This document shows, in pieces, positions 7,213 to 16,713 of a DNA stretch of 35,408 nt (position 1 is the stretch's first letter; each line of letters opens with the position of its first letter). The translations under genes were made by a program, and so were the position numbers. This stretch comes from Deltaproteobacteria bacterium (lineage in GTDB: Bacteria; Myxococcota_A; Polyangia; Polyangiales; JADJMO01), in NCBI GenBank assembly GCA_016182965.1, contig JACPFM010000060.1:1-35408 (forward strand), in the 5' to 3' direction. The notes below the pieces were generated by a model. The model was not told the origin of the DNA. It saw nothing but the letters and a program-made list of their open reading frames with translations, and made no database searches.

Positions 7213-7788
7213 TCAGTCGCTCGACGCCGCGTCGGTGCCGCCATCCGACGGCGTCGGCGCGGTGAAGTCGCCGCCGTCGTGCGACGCCGCGCGACACGGT
7301 TGAAGGTCGCAAGCCTTGCCGTTCGGGTAGCTCTCGACGTACGTGACTGTCGTCGTCGTCTCTGCGATCCGGGCGCCGCCGCCATCGATGAGGCGCAGTT
7401 CGTAGCGATCGCCGTCGGCGAGGCCGTACGGGTACGCGCCCGTGCCCGGCGCCCACGCCTCGATGACGAAGCGTCCAGCCTGTGCGCCCCATACCGTGTA
7501 CGCCGCGTCGATCGCGCCGACGAGCCTCGCTCCTGAGCCCTCGCCGGCGCCGGTGGGCACCGACGTCGGCGTTGCGCGCGAGCACTGCGAATTTCGGCAC
7601 ATCTCGATCGTGCTCGCGAGGAGGACCTCCGTCGTCGTCGCCACGCGGAACGAGAGTTGCGCGCCGCTGACGCACCCGACCAACCCACAGGAGCCGAGCG
7701 GAATCGGGACGGCGTCCTCGACCGACGAGCAACTGGCCAGCGCGGCGAGGAGTACGGTCGCGGCGATGCTCATGCGTGAGGAGCTCAT
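7213..7788 (-). CDS. Hypothetical lipoprotein with Cys pairs
   Basis: This 191-residue protein starts MSSSRMSIAATVLLAALASCSS, a lipoprotein signal with lipobox ALASC. A second ATG five codons in would also keep the signal. The mature part has GSCGLVGC, CRNSQC and CDLQPC, suggesting disulfides outside the cytoplasm, and a beta-rich middle (RYELRLIDGGGARIAETTTTVTYVESYP) that could be an Ig-like or carboxypeptidase-regulatory-like fold. The tail is Asp/Gly/Ser rich. I do not recognise the family; similar Cys-paired lipoproteins are common in Polyangia, from general knowledge. It lies between the activator and the HTH fragment on the same strand and may be under the activator's control, by position only. 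Confidence 0.65.
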   Translation of the reverse strand: MSSSRMSIAATVLLAALASCSSVEDAVPIPLGSCGLVGCVSGAQLSFRVATTTEVLLASTIEMCRNSQCSRATPTSVPTGAGEGSGARLVGAIDAAYTVWGAQAGRFVIEAWAPGTGAYPYGLADGDRYELRLIDGGGARIAETTTTVTYVESYPNGKACDLQPCRAASHDGGDFTAPTPSDGGTDAASSD

Positions 7789-7840
7789 GCGAGGTTCATC
7801 ATCCTCGCGTACCCCGTGCTCCCTGAACAGTCGTCGGGCA

Positions 7841-7869
7841 GTTCCGAGTGTTCCGGAGCGTTCCGGAGT
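7841..7869. repeat. GTTCCGGAG tandem array (3 units)
   Basis: GTTCCGAGT, GTTCCGGAGC and GTTCCGGAGT follow one another at a 9-10 bp period, just after the stop of the sigma54 activator and about 50 bp upstream of the lipoprotein start. The core is the same TTCCGGA as in the array at 5939-5986. Confidence 0.6.
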
Positions 7870-7889
7870 GCGCCGGGGCGGAGGGGCGC

Positions 7890-9314
<1,425 letters not shown>

Positions 9315-9319
9315 GCTAG

Positions 9320-11680
9320 CTAGCCTGCGCTGCCGGGCCCACTCGGCGGCAACATAGAATCCGCTGAGATGAACCGTTGCTCCAATGCGGACTGAAGGAT
9401 GGCATTGGGGGCCGAGCCGCGGCCGACCACGACAATGAGGTCCGTGCGAGCACGAGTAAACGCTACGTACATTTCACGCAAGGCCTGCTGCTCAAGCGCA
9501 GCTGATAGCGTTTCATTTTCGTTCACCACCAATGGAACGACGCCCTGTTCGAGCCCAACGCAAACGACTGCGTCGAACTCCTGACCGCCGATCGCGTCCG
9601 GCCGGGCCACTGCGATCAATGGCTTACCGCGCGCTGGCAGCAACTCTCCTCGGCCTTCGATTACACGCACAGGATCTCTGCCGCGGCCCAGTTCGTCTCG
9701 CAGCGAATTCCAGTACCGGGCAGCAAAGCACACGACGGCAATCTGTCGGCGATTGGCTAGACGCAGCTCGCCCACAACTCGCGCGGCGACCTCGGGGCTG
9801 AATTCGGCTGAAGATTGCAGAAGCCGAGGCGGCCTCTCGCCAACGTCATGCTGAGAACTGGTGTCGCGCGTGAAGTCGGGAAAGTCAGCACCGAACAAGT
9901 CCGTGGTGTGTTGAATCACGAAGAAGGCGAGTTTCAGGATCTGATCGGAGCAACGATGTACGCTCCTTAGAGTCTCACTTCTCACGTCCTCCACGCCCAG
10001 CGCGCCAAGACCCGCAGACGTCAGCGCCCGAACTTGCTGCGCCTGATCGAGGGCGATGACGAGGGGAACGTGCGGCCCGCGCTTCGCCAACAGCGGGAAC
10101 AGTCGCTTCTCGTTCTCATTAAACAGTTGTGCCTCATCTATGAAGACCACGTCGTAGCCTACTTGGGCGCGCTGCAGCTCCCACAGCGGGGTCTTGAGGC
10201 GACCAAGGAGCGAGAGCGCAAGATCGTCCGCGTCCAGCAGGCCGTGCTCGCGGGCAACGTCCTCCTGATACCGCAAGAAGATCTCCCAGACAATCTGTCG
10301 CTCCCGCTGTCGCAATACACCGTGTACCCGACTTAACCGCTTCTCGGACTCGACGTACTGCCGTGCATCCGATGCGCTGCTCATGCCCTGACCTTTGATC
10401 GCGACGGACACCTCATCGACGATCAGATCCGCGAAGCTCTCGAACAGTTCAGCCTCGCGACAGACTTGCGAAAAGAGCGTGCTGGCCTCCACCGCATCGC
10501 GATGGTTGCTGAACACGCGCCGAATGGCGTCGACAACCACGCCGCGCTGGTACCGCTTCGAGGCATCCGCATCACGATCAATCAACAACAAGTCAGATAT
10601 CCCGAGGACCTCCCGCGCATAGTCAAACAGAGTCCGAACCTCAAGACGTTGAGCGGCCCTCGGGTCGAGGAAATCGCCGGCGCCGAGCTCGTTGAGGCGC
10701 GACCATGCCTTTTCGCGCATTGCGGAGTTATGCGCCACGTAGATTGCACGCCAATCGTGCCCCGACTGGCGTGCCTTCCTAAGCTGGCGGATGCTGAGGA
10801 GCATCATCAGAAGGGTCTTTCCGGACCCGGCAGCACCGACGATGCGTACCGGCTGGCGCTCAATAATGTCGTCGAGCAGCACGGTCCGCTGCGTAGCGGT
10901 TAGTCGCGCGCTGTTGGCGAGCCAGTCATCGTAGGTCCAAGCAAGTGTCTCGTAAACGTCTCCCGCGGCCACCGTTTGCAGTGCGGGCAGTGAGACGGGG
11001 ACCCCATCGACCGTTCGTTCACCGTCTCCTGGTGTTCTCGCCGAAACAGCGCGTGCAACCTGAAGCGTAGTATGCTCAAGAGTCGGTCGGCTAGTCGACT
11101 CGATGAAGAAGGAGTTGGCTTCTGGCAATAGCGCACGGAGTGCGTTCAACTCGCGAAGAGACGCGTTGCGAAATGAGTTGTCTTCCCATGCTGGTCCCGT
11201 GAGGAGCACGCCGCGCACCACGGAGTGGTCAGTCGTCCCCTCGCCTTCCACATATCCGATACGGAAGTCCTTCCAGGCCTTCCCGCCCCCAGCAATGCAC
11301 GTCGTGAGCCCCTGAAGCTCACTGCGCATCATCCACGACGAGTCGAGCAAGAATCCCTGCAACCGACGATCGATAACCTGAAGCTGCCGTAGTAGCACCT
11401 CACGAATGATTTCGGGTTCTGAAAGCAAACCGAATGGGTCGCTCAGACGGACAACTCCCCACGGCTCGGCTCCGGTACCGCTCAAGTAATCGACGTTCCA
11501 CAGCGCAAGCAGGGAACCCGACCGTGAGGCCAGGATCCGTAGGGGCCCGGCCACAATGACACCCTTCCGCAATGCATCGTTAGTCGCTAGGGCAGGAAGA
11601 TCAGCCGCCAGGGCCTCGAGGAGTGCCGCCTTTCCCAACAGCCACCCGGCGGTCTTCTGCGGAATTGCGAGGTAGTCCAT
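9320..11680 (-). CDS. Superfamily 1 (UvrD/Rep-like) DNA helicase, accessory to type I R-M operon
   Basis: This 786-residue protein has a 270-residue N-terminal region of unknown fold before the helicase core. Core motifs are Walker A GAAGSGKTLLMMLL near residue 283, Walker B VVFIDEAQLF near 513, LDQAQQV (motif III-like) and EMYVAFTRARTDLIVVVG near 741 (motif VI). EFDAVVCVGLEQGVVP fits the UvrD motif V. Such enzymes unwind DNA 3'-5' and recur as the motor subunit of defence systems (for example GajB in Gabija). No OLD-family partner is present, so this is not Gabija. It starts 3 bp after the stop of the upstream CDL-motif gene and is the last gene of an hsdM-hsdS-X-helicase operon. GC is clearly lower than in hsdM or hsdR, pointing to a different origin. 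Confidence 0.85.
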   Translation of the reverse strand: MDYLAIPQKTAGWLLGKAALLEALAADLPALATNDALRKGVIVAGPLRILASRSGSLLALWNVDYLSGTGAEPWGVVRLSDPFGLLSEPEIIREVLLRQLQVIDRRLQGFLLDSSWMMRSELQGLTTCIAGGGKAWKDFRIGYVEGEGTTDHSVVRGVLLTGPAWEDNSFRNASLRELNALRALLPEANSFFIESTSRPTLEHTTLQVARAVSARTPGDGERTVDGVPVSLPALQTVAAGDVYETLAWTYDDWLANSARLTATQRTVLLDDIIERQPVRIVGAAGSGKTLLMMLLSIRQLRKARQSGHDWRAIYVAHNSAMREKAWSRLNELGAGDFLDPRAAQRLEVRTLFDYAREVLGISDLLLIDRDADASKRYQRGVVVDAIRRVFSNHRDAVEASTLFSQVCREAELFESFADLIVDEVSVAIKGQGMSSASDARQYVESEKRLSRVHGVLRQRERQIVWEIFLRYQEDVAREHGLLDADDLALSLLGRLKTPLWELQRAQVGYDVVFIDEAQLFNENEKRLFPLLAKRGPHVPLVIALDQAQQVRALTSAGLGALGVEDVRSETLRSVHRCSDQILKLAFFVIQHTTDLFGADFPDFTRDTSSQHDVGERPPRLLQSSAEFSPEVAARVVGELRLANRRQIAVVCFAARYWNSLRDELGRGRDPVRVIEGRGELLPARGKPLIAVARPDAIGGQEFDAVVCVGLEQGVVPLVVNENETLSAALEQQALREMYVAFTRARTDLIVVVGRGSAPNAILQSALEQRFISADSMLPPSGPGSAG

Positions 11681-11683
11681 GGC

Positions 11684-12571
11684 TTACGCCTTCCGAATGC
11701 CGCAGATGTCCTCTGCGAGAGTTGTTACGAGAGACGGGGCGAAATCCGGCGAGCCGACACGTGCATACAGTCCAGTGTATCTCGACAGTAAGTCGGCGAA
11801 GAACCTGGGCCGCAAGCGGGCGACCCGAACAGGTTTCTTGCTCTGAAAGAATCGCGCGGCTGGTAACGGTGCGTACTCGGCAATCGCCGCGGACCAATCT
11901 GCATTCGGGGCGTTCGCCAGATTGAGAATGTCAAGAGGCGCTGTCAAGGGATACCGAAACATCACCAGGGAGTGGCTCGCAAAGGAATCGTCCGCTACAG
12001 CCGCCACAGCCCATCGGCCGCGGGCTGGCAAGAAGTGCGTATCCGAGCGGAGCGCGTTTGTTACGAGTCTCTCGCACTTTGCGACGAAGTCGCGTTGACT
12101 GAACAACGTCACCAGGCTCGATATGTCCGACTTCAGCGTGGTGTGATTGACGATTGCCTTCAGGGCGCCAATCCCGGCCAGCACACGTGCGCGAAACTTG
12201 CCGTCGTCCGGGAGCGACTCGGTCAGAGCAAGTAAGGCCGCCAGCTCCTCTTCCGCCGGGATGCTCGACAATGTGAACGGCTCGCCTTTAGCCTGCTCGA
12301 AAAGGCATCTGCAGTAGTTCTGCGTTGCGCTGCGGATATCGGTGAGCGCAGAAAACGTTGCAAACCAAGCATCGAATGAGAGGATTGGTAAATAGGTTAT
12401 CGTCTCACTCTTCGAGTTTTGGAGGTCACATGCGGGCGTCACAACGATCCCAGCGACGTGCTCCTGCTTCAGGGCGCCATAGGAGGGTAGTCCACACCAG
12501 ATATCACCAGTTGCATGACCCGGCTCGGGTGTGTGATCGTAGTAGTCATCGGGCGTGGCGGGTGTTCCCAT
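11684..12571 (-). CDS. Unknown protein with TPACDLxNxKxET motif, between hsdS and helicase
   Basis: I do not recognise a named family for this 295-residue protein. The N-terminus reads ATGDIWCGLPSYGALKQEHV, then GIVVTPACDLQNSKSETITY and LPILSFDAWF. A beta-strand ending in a short Cys-Asp-Leu turn followed by Asn/Lys/Glu is reminiscent of 'SQ(S/D)CD'-type proteins often found beside nucleases and helicases, a recollection I cannot verify here. The middle is helical (residues 100-180), then RGRWAVAAVADDSFASHSLV and MFRYPLTAPLDILN form a second beta region. It ends 3 bp before the helicase start and begins 25 bp after hsdS, so it is co-transcribed. GC is lower than the genome background, like the helicase. 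Confidence 0.7.
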   Translation of the reverse strand: MGTPATPDDYYDHTPEPGHATGDIWCGLPSYGALKQEHVAGIVVTPACDLQNSKSETITYLPILSFDAWFATFSALTDIRSATQNYCRCLFEQAKGEPFTLSSIPAEEELAALLALTESLPDDGKFRARVLAGIGALKAIVNHTTLKSDISSLVTLFSQRDFVAKCERLVTNALRSDTHFLPARGRWAVAAVADDSFASHSLVMFRYPLTAPLDILNLANAPNADWSAAIAEYAPLPAARFFQSKKPVRVARLRPRFFADLLSRYTGLYARVGSPDFAPSLVTTLAEDICGIRKA

Positions 12572-12595
12572 TTGCGGCCTCCAGGAACAACAGTG

Positions 12596-14188
12596 TTACT
12601 CGCGATGTTGGAGTCCGATGCGCGCGCGCGGTCTGCGTGTTCGGACTCGTGCGGACTTGGTCTTCAACTCCAGCGCGCACGCTTCGTTGCATTCGGCAGG
12701 TGTCGGTGGCAGCATGGCCTCGGTGGGGTGGTCGGGGGGATCTTGCGGCACAAGTTCACCCCGGAACGCCCGCGCGAGAACAGACGACTCGAGACGCGGT
12801 ATTTGAGCGCGCGAAACCTCGGCGTCACGTGACAGCGCCGCGACTGTCGCATGACGTTGGGACAAGACTGAACAGACGACTCGCATCTCCTCGGCGGACG
12901 CGACGGGAACAGGCATTCCCGCCAATTGCCCGACATTCAAGGTCTTCCGGGCAACCTCACGCGACTCCAACAGCAGCCGTCGCTGGAGGGTGGATGATTT
13001 GAGCGCAAACGCGAGCCACTCCGAAGGCACTTTGGGTGTCAGAACAACTCGAGCGACCGCGCGGGCGATGTTCGCCCCGGCCAGCCCACTGTCGGCAATG
13101 GCGACACGACCGATCGAACCGACCACCGAGACCAGCACCTCGCCTCCTGCGAGACGCGAACGGTTGTATTCAGCGCCAATGTCCGCCGATATCGTTCGAA
13201 GGTCCGATCGCTCTACACGGAAGCCGTCATCCGGAAGGTCACATACGCGAACGAGCGGAACGCCGCCGCTCACGTCGTCCTCGCCTGGTTGCACGACGCC
13301 GTAACACACGCTGGAGTCACCCGCGCTCAGCTCGTCGATGCTACTCCATGCCCAGCCTTCCGGCAGCTCAGGCAAGGCTTGCGCGTTCATCGGCTCGGGC
13401 TCGCGGTACTTCTCCTTCCAGCGATCATCCGTCGGCGCCGCGCCCTTCGCGCGTAGCCGCGTGAGTTCAGCCTCCTCCCACTTCCTGCGGCGCTCGACGC
13501 GAATGCGGGCGAGCAGGCGGTCGGCTGGTTCGACGTCGGGGTGCTTGGCGCGCCACTCGGCGGTGAGCTCGCCGCGGAACGCCGCCGCGAGGATCGAGCG
13601 GCGCAGGGTCTCGAGCAGCGGCGGGATCGCGTCGAGCGCCTCCTTCGCGCGGCGGCTGCGGGCCAGGAGGTCTTCGACCCTGGCGACGATGCGGCGCTGC
13701 TCGCCCAGCGGTGGCAGCTCGATGCTTAGTTCCGCGAGGTCTGACTTGCGCAATGAAGGAACCGTCGTCGAGACGGCTAGTGGGTAGAGGTCCACCGTGC
13801 GGAGCCGGTGGAGCAAGAAACGTGGCAGCACGACCGCCGTGTCGGGCACGACACCCATGACGTTGTTGTCGACGACCAACGGACTACTCGCCTCGACCCG
13901 ATAGTTCAGTCGAATTGACTCACCAATCTTCGGAAATAGGATGGTGCCACTGGGCATCGGCTTGGCGCGAAGAGGTTTCAGGTCTTGCTCGTCGACGTAG
14001 TTGGCGGCGCCGGACAAAACGTCTCGTCCTGACCGGATCGCGGCCGATAGGTCGCCAACCTTCGCGAACGCATACGCTCCGTTGCGGCGTCCCTGCAGAG
14101 CCGGTGGAAAACCGACACCCGAACGGATCTCCGCGATGTCGCCGAGCCGCACCTCAGACCAGCCAATGGGAAGGTCGTCGTCGCTCAC
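12596..14188 (-). CDS. hsdS: Type I restriction-modification specificity subunit HsdS
   Basis: This 530-residue protein has two target-recognition halves, each starting with the P-x-G-W signature: LPIGWSEVRLGDIAEIRSG at the N-terminus and LPEGWAWSSIDELSAG near residue 280. Each half is followed by a TRD and a conserved helix (LGEQRRIVARVEDLLARSRR near 165-190; QIPRLESSVLARAFRGEL near 480). HsdS fixes the DNA target and holds two HsdM and two HsdR subunits together. Its ATG overlaps the hsdM stop (ATGA, 14185-14188), giving translational coupling. The central conserved stretch (about 13440-13730) has the high GC of hsdM, while both TRDs are visibly lower, as expected if TRDs were exchanged. 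Confidence 0.92.
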   Translation of the reverse strand: MSDDDLPIGWSEVRLGDIAEIRSGVGFPPALQGRRNGAYAFAKVGDLSAAIRSGRDVLSGAANYVDEQDLKPLRAKPMPSGTILFPKIGESIRLNYRVEASSPLVVDNNVMGVVPDTAVVLPRFLLHRLRTVDLYPLAVSTTVPSLRKSDLAELSIELPPLGEQRRIVARVEDLLARSRRAKEALDAIPPLLETLRRSILAAAFRGELTAEWRAKHPDVEPADRLLARIRVERRRKWEEAELTRLRAKGAAPTDDRWKEKYREPEPMNAQALPELPEGWAWSSIDELSAGDSSVCYGVVQPGEDDVSGGVPLVRVCDLPDDGFRVERSDLRTISADIGAEYNRSRLAGGEVLVSVVGSIGRVAIADSGLAGANIARAVARVVLTPKVPSEWLAFALKSSTLQRRLLLESREVARKTLNVGQLAGMPVPVASAEEMRVVCSVLSQRHATVAALSRDAEVSRAQIPRLESSVLARAFRGELVPQDPPDHPTEAMLPPTPAECNEACALELKTKSARVRTRRPRARIGLQHRE

Positions 14189-15612
14189 GACCTGCCCTCC
14201 AACGCCGCCTGCAACCCCTTCATCTCCTCCATCGCCGTCTCCAACAACCCCACGATCTCCGCCGCAATCTCCTCCGGCTCCGGCAAATCATCGGCGTCCC
14301 GGTGCCCCTCGTCCTTCAACCACGCGACATCGAGGTTGTCCCCCCGCGCCTTGATCTCCTCCCGCGTGAACTTCCGGAACCTCCCCGACTCCCACTCGTC
14401 CTTCCGCCTGCTCTTCCCGTACGCGTCGCTCCCGAACGCCTTCTCGAACTCCGCGAAGTGCTCGCGCCCGAGGGGAGTGCGCTTGCCAAAGCTCGGCATG
14501 TTCGCGCGCAGATCGTAGACCCACACCGCCTTCGTGTTGCCCGTGTCCTTCGTCGCGCCGCGGGTGAAGAACAGCACGTTCGTCTTCACCCCCTGCGCGT
14601 AGAAGATGCCCGTCGGCAGCCGCAGGATCGTGTGCAGATCCGCCTTGTCCATCAGGTCCGCGCGGATCTGCGCGCCGGTGTTCTCCTCGAATAGCACGTT
14701 GTCGGGCACCACCACCGCCGCGCGCCCGCCCGGCTTCAGCCCGCGGTAGACGTGCTGCACGAACGCCAGCTGCTTGTTCGACGTGTTGTACGTGAAGTCG
14801 TCGCGCGTCGGCAGCCCGCCGCCCTTCTTCGTGCCGAAGGGCGGGTTGGTCAGGATGACGTCGGCCTTCGCCAGCCGGCCGCCGAGCGGCGACAGCGAAT
14901 CGCCGAGGTGCAGCTCGCCCTCGATGTCGTGCAGCATCAGGTTCATCAGCGCGAGGCGATGGGTGTCCTGCACCAGCTCCACGCCCTCGAACGCGTCCTT
15001 CCGCTGAAACGCGATCTGCTTCTCGGTCAGATCGTACAGATCCTTCGTCTTCGCCTTCACGTACCGGTCGGCCGCGATGAGGAACCCGCCGGTACCGGCC
15101 GCCGGATCCTGCACCACCTCGCCGGCCTGCGGCTTCACCAGCGAGACGACGCAGTCGATCAGCGGCCGCGGCGTGAAGTACTGGCCGGCGCCCGACTTCT
15201 TCTCGTTCGCGTTCTTCTCGAGCAGGCCCTCGTAGAGGTCTCCGAGGCCCTCGCGCTTGGCGTCGTGCCAGTCGAGCTGGTCGATGTTCTCGACGAGCTT
15301 GCGCAGGTTGCGCGGTTGCCGGAGCGACGTCGACGCGTCGCCGTAGATCGCCCGCACGCGCGGCGAGCGCGCCTCGGTGCCGAGGTGCAGGAGGAGCCGG
15401 CGGTAGAACTTCAGCAGCTCCTCGCCATCCTCGGCGACGACGTCGTTCCACCGATAGCCCTTGGGGAGCTGACTCTCGGTCTCCGTCTCCTTCGCCATCT
15501 TGAGGAACAGGAGGTACGTCAGCTCGGTGACGTACTCGTGGTAGGTGATCCCGTCGTCGCGGAGGATGTGGCAGAGATTCCAGAGCTTCTGGACGATGTC
15601 TTGGGTCGTCAT
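14185..15612 (-). CDS. hsdM: Type I restriction-modification DNA methyltransferase HsdM
   Basis: This 475-residue protein has an N-terminal helical domain (MTTQDIVQKLWNLCHILRDD, HsdM_N), then GAGQYFTPRPLIDCVVSLV, the SAM-binding motif DPAAGTGGFLIAADRY near residue 170, and the catalytic NPPFGTKKGG near 257, typical of N6-adenine methyltransferases of the EcoEI/EcoKI type. VVPDNVLFEENTGAQIRADL and LRLPTGIFYAQGVKTNVLFF are also family hallmarks. I use the ATG at 15612, not 15654, because the conserved domain begins there. It is the first gene of the hsdM-hsdS-X-helicase operon. Its partner hsdR lies about 5 kb upstream on the same strand. Confidence 0.95.
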   Translation of the reverse strand: MTTQDIVQKLWNLCHILRDDGITYHEYVTELTYLLFLKMAKETETESQLPKGYRWNDVVAEDGEELLKFYRRLLLHLGTEARSPRVRAIYGDASTSLRQPRNLRKLVENIDQLDWHDAKREGLGDLYEGLLEKNANEKKSGAGQYFTPRPLIDCVVSLVKPQAGEVVQDPAAGTGGFLIAADRYVKAKTKDLYDLTEKQIAFQRKDAFEGVELVQDTHRLALMNLMLHDIEGELHLGDSLSPLGGRLAKADVILTNPPFGTKKGGGLPTRDDFTYNTSNKQLAFVQHVYRGLKPGGRAAVVVPDNVLFEENTGAQIRADLMDKADLHTILRLPTGIFYAQGVKTNVLFFTRGATKDTGNTKAVWVYDLRANMPSFGKRTPLGREHFAEFEKAFGSDAYGKSRRKDEWESGRFRKFTREEIKARGDNLDVAWLKDEGHRDADDLPEPEEIAAEIVGLLETAMEEMKGLQAALEGRS

Positions 15613-15666
15613 CGGGCGGTTCGCATGATCACGCGTGCGGAGCGCGGGCCACAAGACGAACGCAGG

Positions 15667-16521
15667 CTAGTCCGGGCCCGGATGGAAACCGAGCCGATAT
15701 TCGAACTTGCCCGGTGCAGAGCTCGGCGGGTCGAAGGGGATCGAGGTGACCACCGCCGCCATGCATGACAGGAGCTCCTTATCCGCGAACGACGCGGAGT
15801 TGGTGACTTGCAGCGCGGAGATCCGTCCGTCCTCGCCGACGCTCGCGCCGAAGCGGATCCAGCCGTCGACACCCTTGCCGCTGCGCTTCGCGAAGTGCTC
15901 CCAGCAGCGTCGCAGGTCGGGGAAGTTCGCGCGTAGCCTGAGCTTGGTTCGATCGGGGTGCAGGTTGTCGAACGACGTGGCCTCCTCGACCATCTCCAGC
16001 CTCAGGAAATGGCGGAGACGCAGCTTGTAGCGCGACGCCCCGACCGCGGTCGTGGGATAGGTCGCCGCCTCGAGCGCACCCATGACACAGCCGGTGAGCG
16101 GTGCATCCAGCTCCGTGGTGAGAGCCTTCACGGAGCTCACCTTGCCGTCCGGACCGACGGTCACCTCGATGGACGCAGCGCCGTGTGGCCGCTTGCCGTC
16201 GCGCGCTTTGGCGTCGCCGATGCACCGAGCGACGCCGACGTCGGCCCAGCACGCACCGAGCACGAACGCAGCGGCCCGAGCGCCCCCGTCGTCGTCCGTG
16301 GTGGCCACGCGATAGGACAACTCCGGGTAGGTCCTGCCCTTCGGGATGAAGACGCCGTTCACGCACGAGTCGGTATCGGCCGTCGAGTAACGCGCGGGGG
16401 ACGATCTCTTGGTAGGGTCGGGAGGGAGCGGGGGCGCCGGGTATCGAGGCGCCGCCTGTCGCGCGCATCCGACGGTGACGAGCGCCGCCGCGAGGAGGCT
16501 GTGCCGCACGCCTGAGCCCAT
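15667..16521 (-). CDS. Lipoprotein with AgmX/PglI-type C-terminal domain
   Basis: This 284-residue protein starts MGSGVRHSLLAAALVTVGCA, a lipoprotein signal with lipobox VTVGC. A first region holds VLGACWADVGVARCIGDAK and ASIEVTVGPDGKVSSVKAL. The C-terminus reads LRRCWEHFAKRSGKGVDGWI, then RFGASVGEDGRISALQVTNS and LLSCMAAVVTSIPFDPP. The CW...G-x-V-x-x-x-x-x-x-x-x-D-G-x-I...C...PF pattern is that of the AgmX/PglI (TonB-C-like) domain found in myxobacterial gliding and envelope proteins. Both halves look like copies of this domain. It probably sits in the periplasm anchored to the outer membrane. It ends 55 bp before hsdM starts and is unlikely to be part of the R-M system. Confidence 0.75.
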   Translation of the reverse strand: MGSGVRHSLLAAALVTVGCARQAAPRYPAPPLPPDPTKRSSPARYSTADTDSCVNGVFIPKGRTYPELSYRVATTDDDGGARAAAFVLGACWADVGVARCIGDAKARDGKRPHGAASIEVTVGPDGKVSSVKALTTELDAPLTGCVMGALEAATYPTTAVGASRYKLRLRHFLRLEMVEEATSFDNLHPDRTKLRLRANFPDLRRCWEHFAKRSGKGVDGWIRFGASVGEDGRISALQVTNSASFADKELLSCMAAVVTSIPFDPPSSAPGKFEYRLGFHPGPD

Positions 16522-16713
16522 CTGCTGAAAGTACCGGTCGCACAGCCACCTTCCAAGCCCGACGCCGCGGGTCGGGTGAAGTCAATGTGCGACGGCCGCC
16601 GTGCGACCAGCGACGCACGCTGTCGGATCCCTGGGTCAGCCCCGCCGGCGGTCCGGGAGGGACGGAATGCGAGGCGCCGCGTTGTACAGGCCACGCTCGC
16701 GCCGCCGCGCCGA

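Noticed and set aside
9320..12571. Gabija-like system
   Set aside because: A UvrD-like helicase is present, but no OLD-family ATPase/TOPRIM nuclease; the partner is an unrelated CDL-motif protein.
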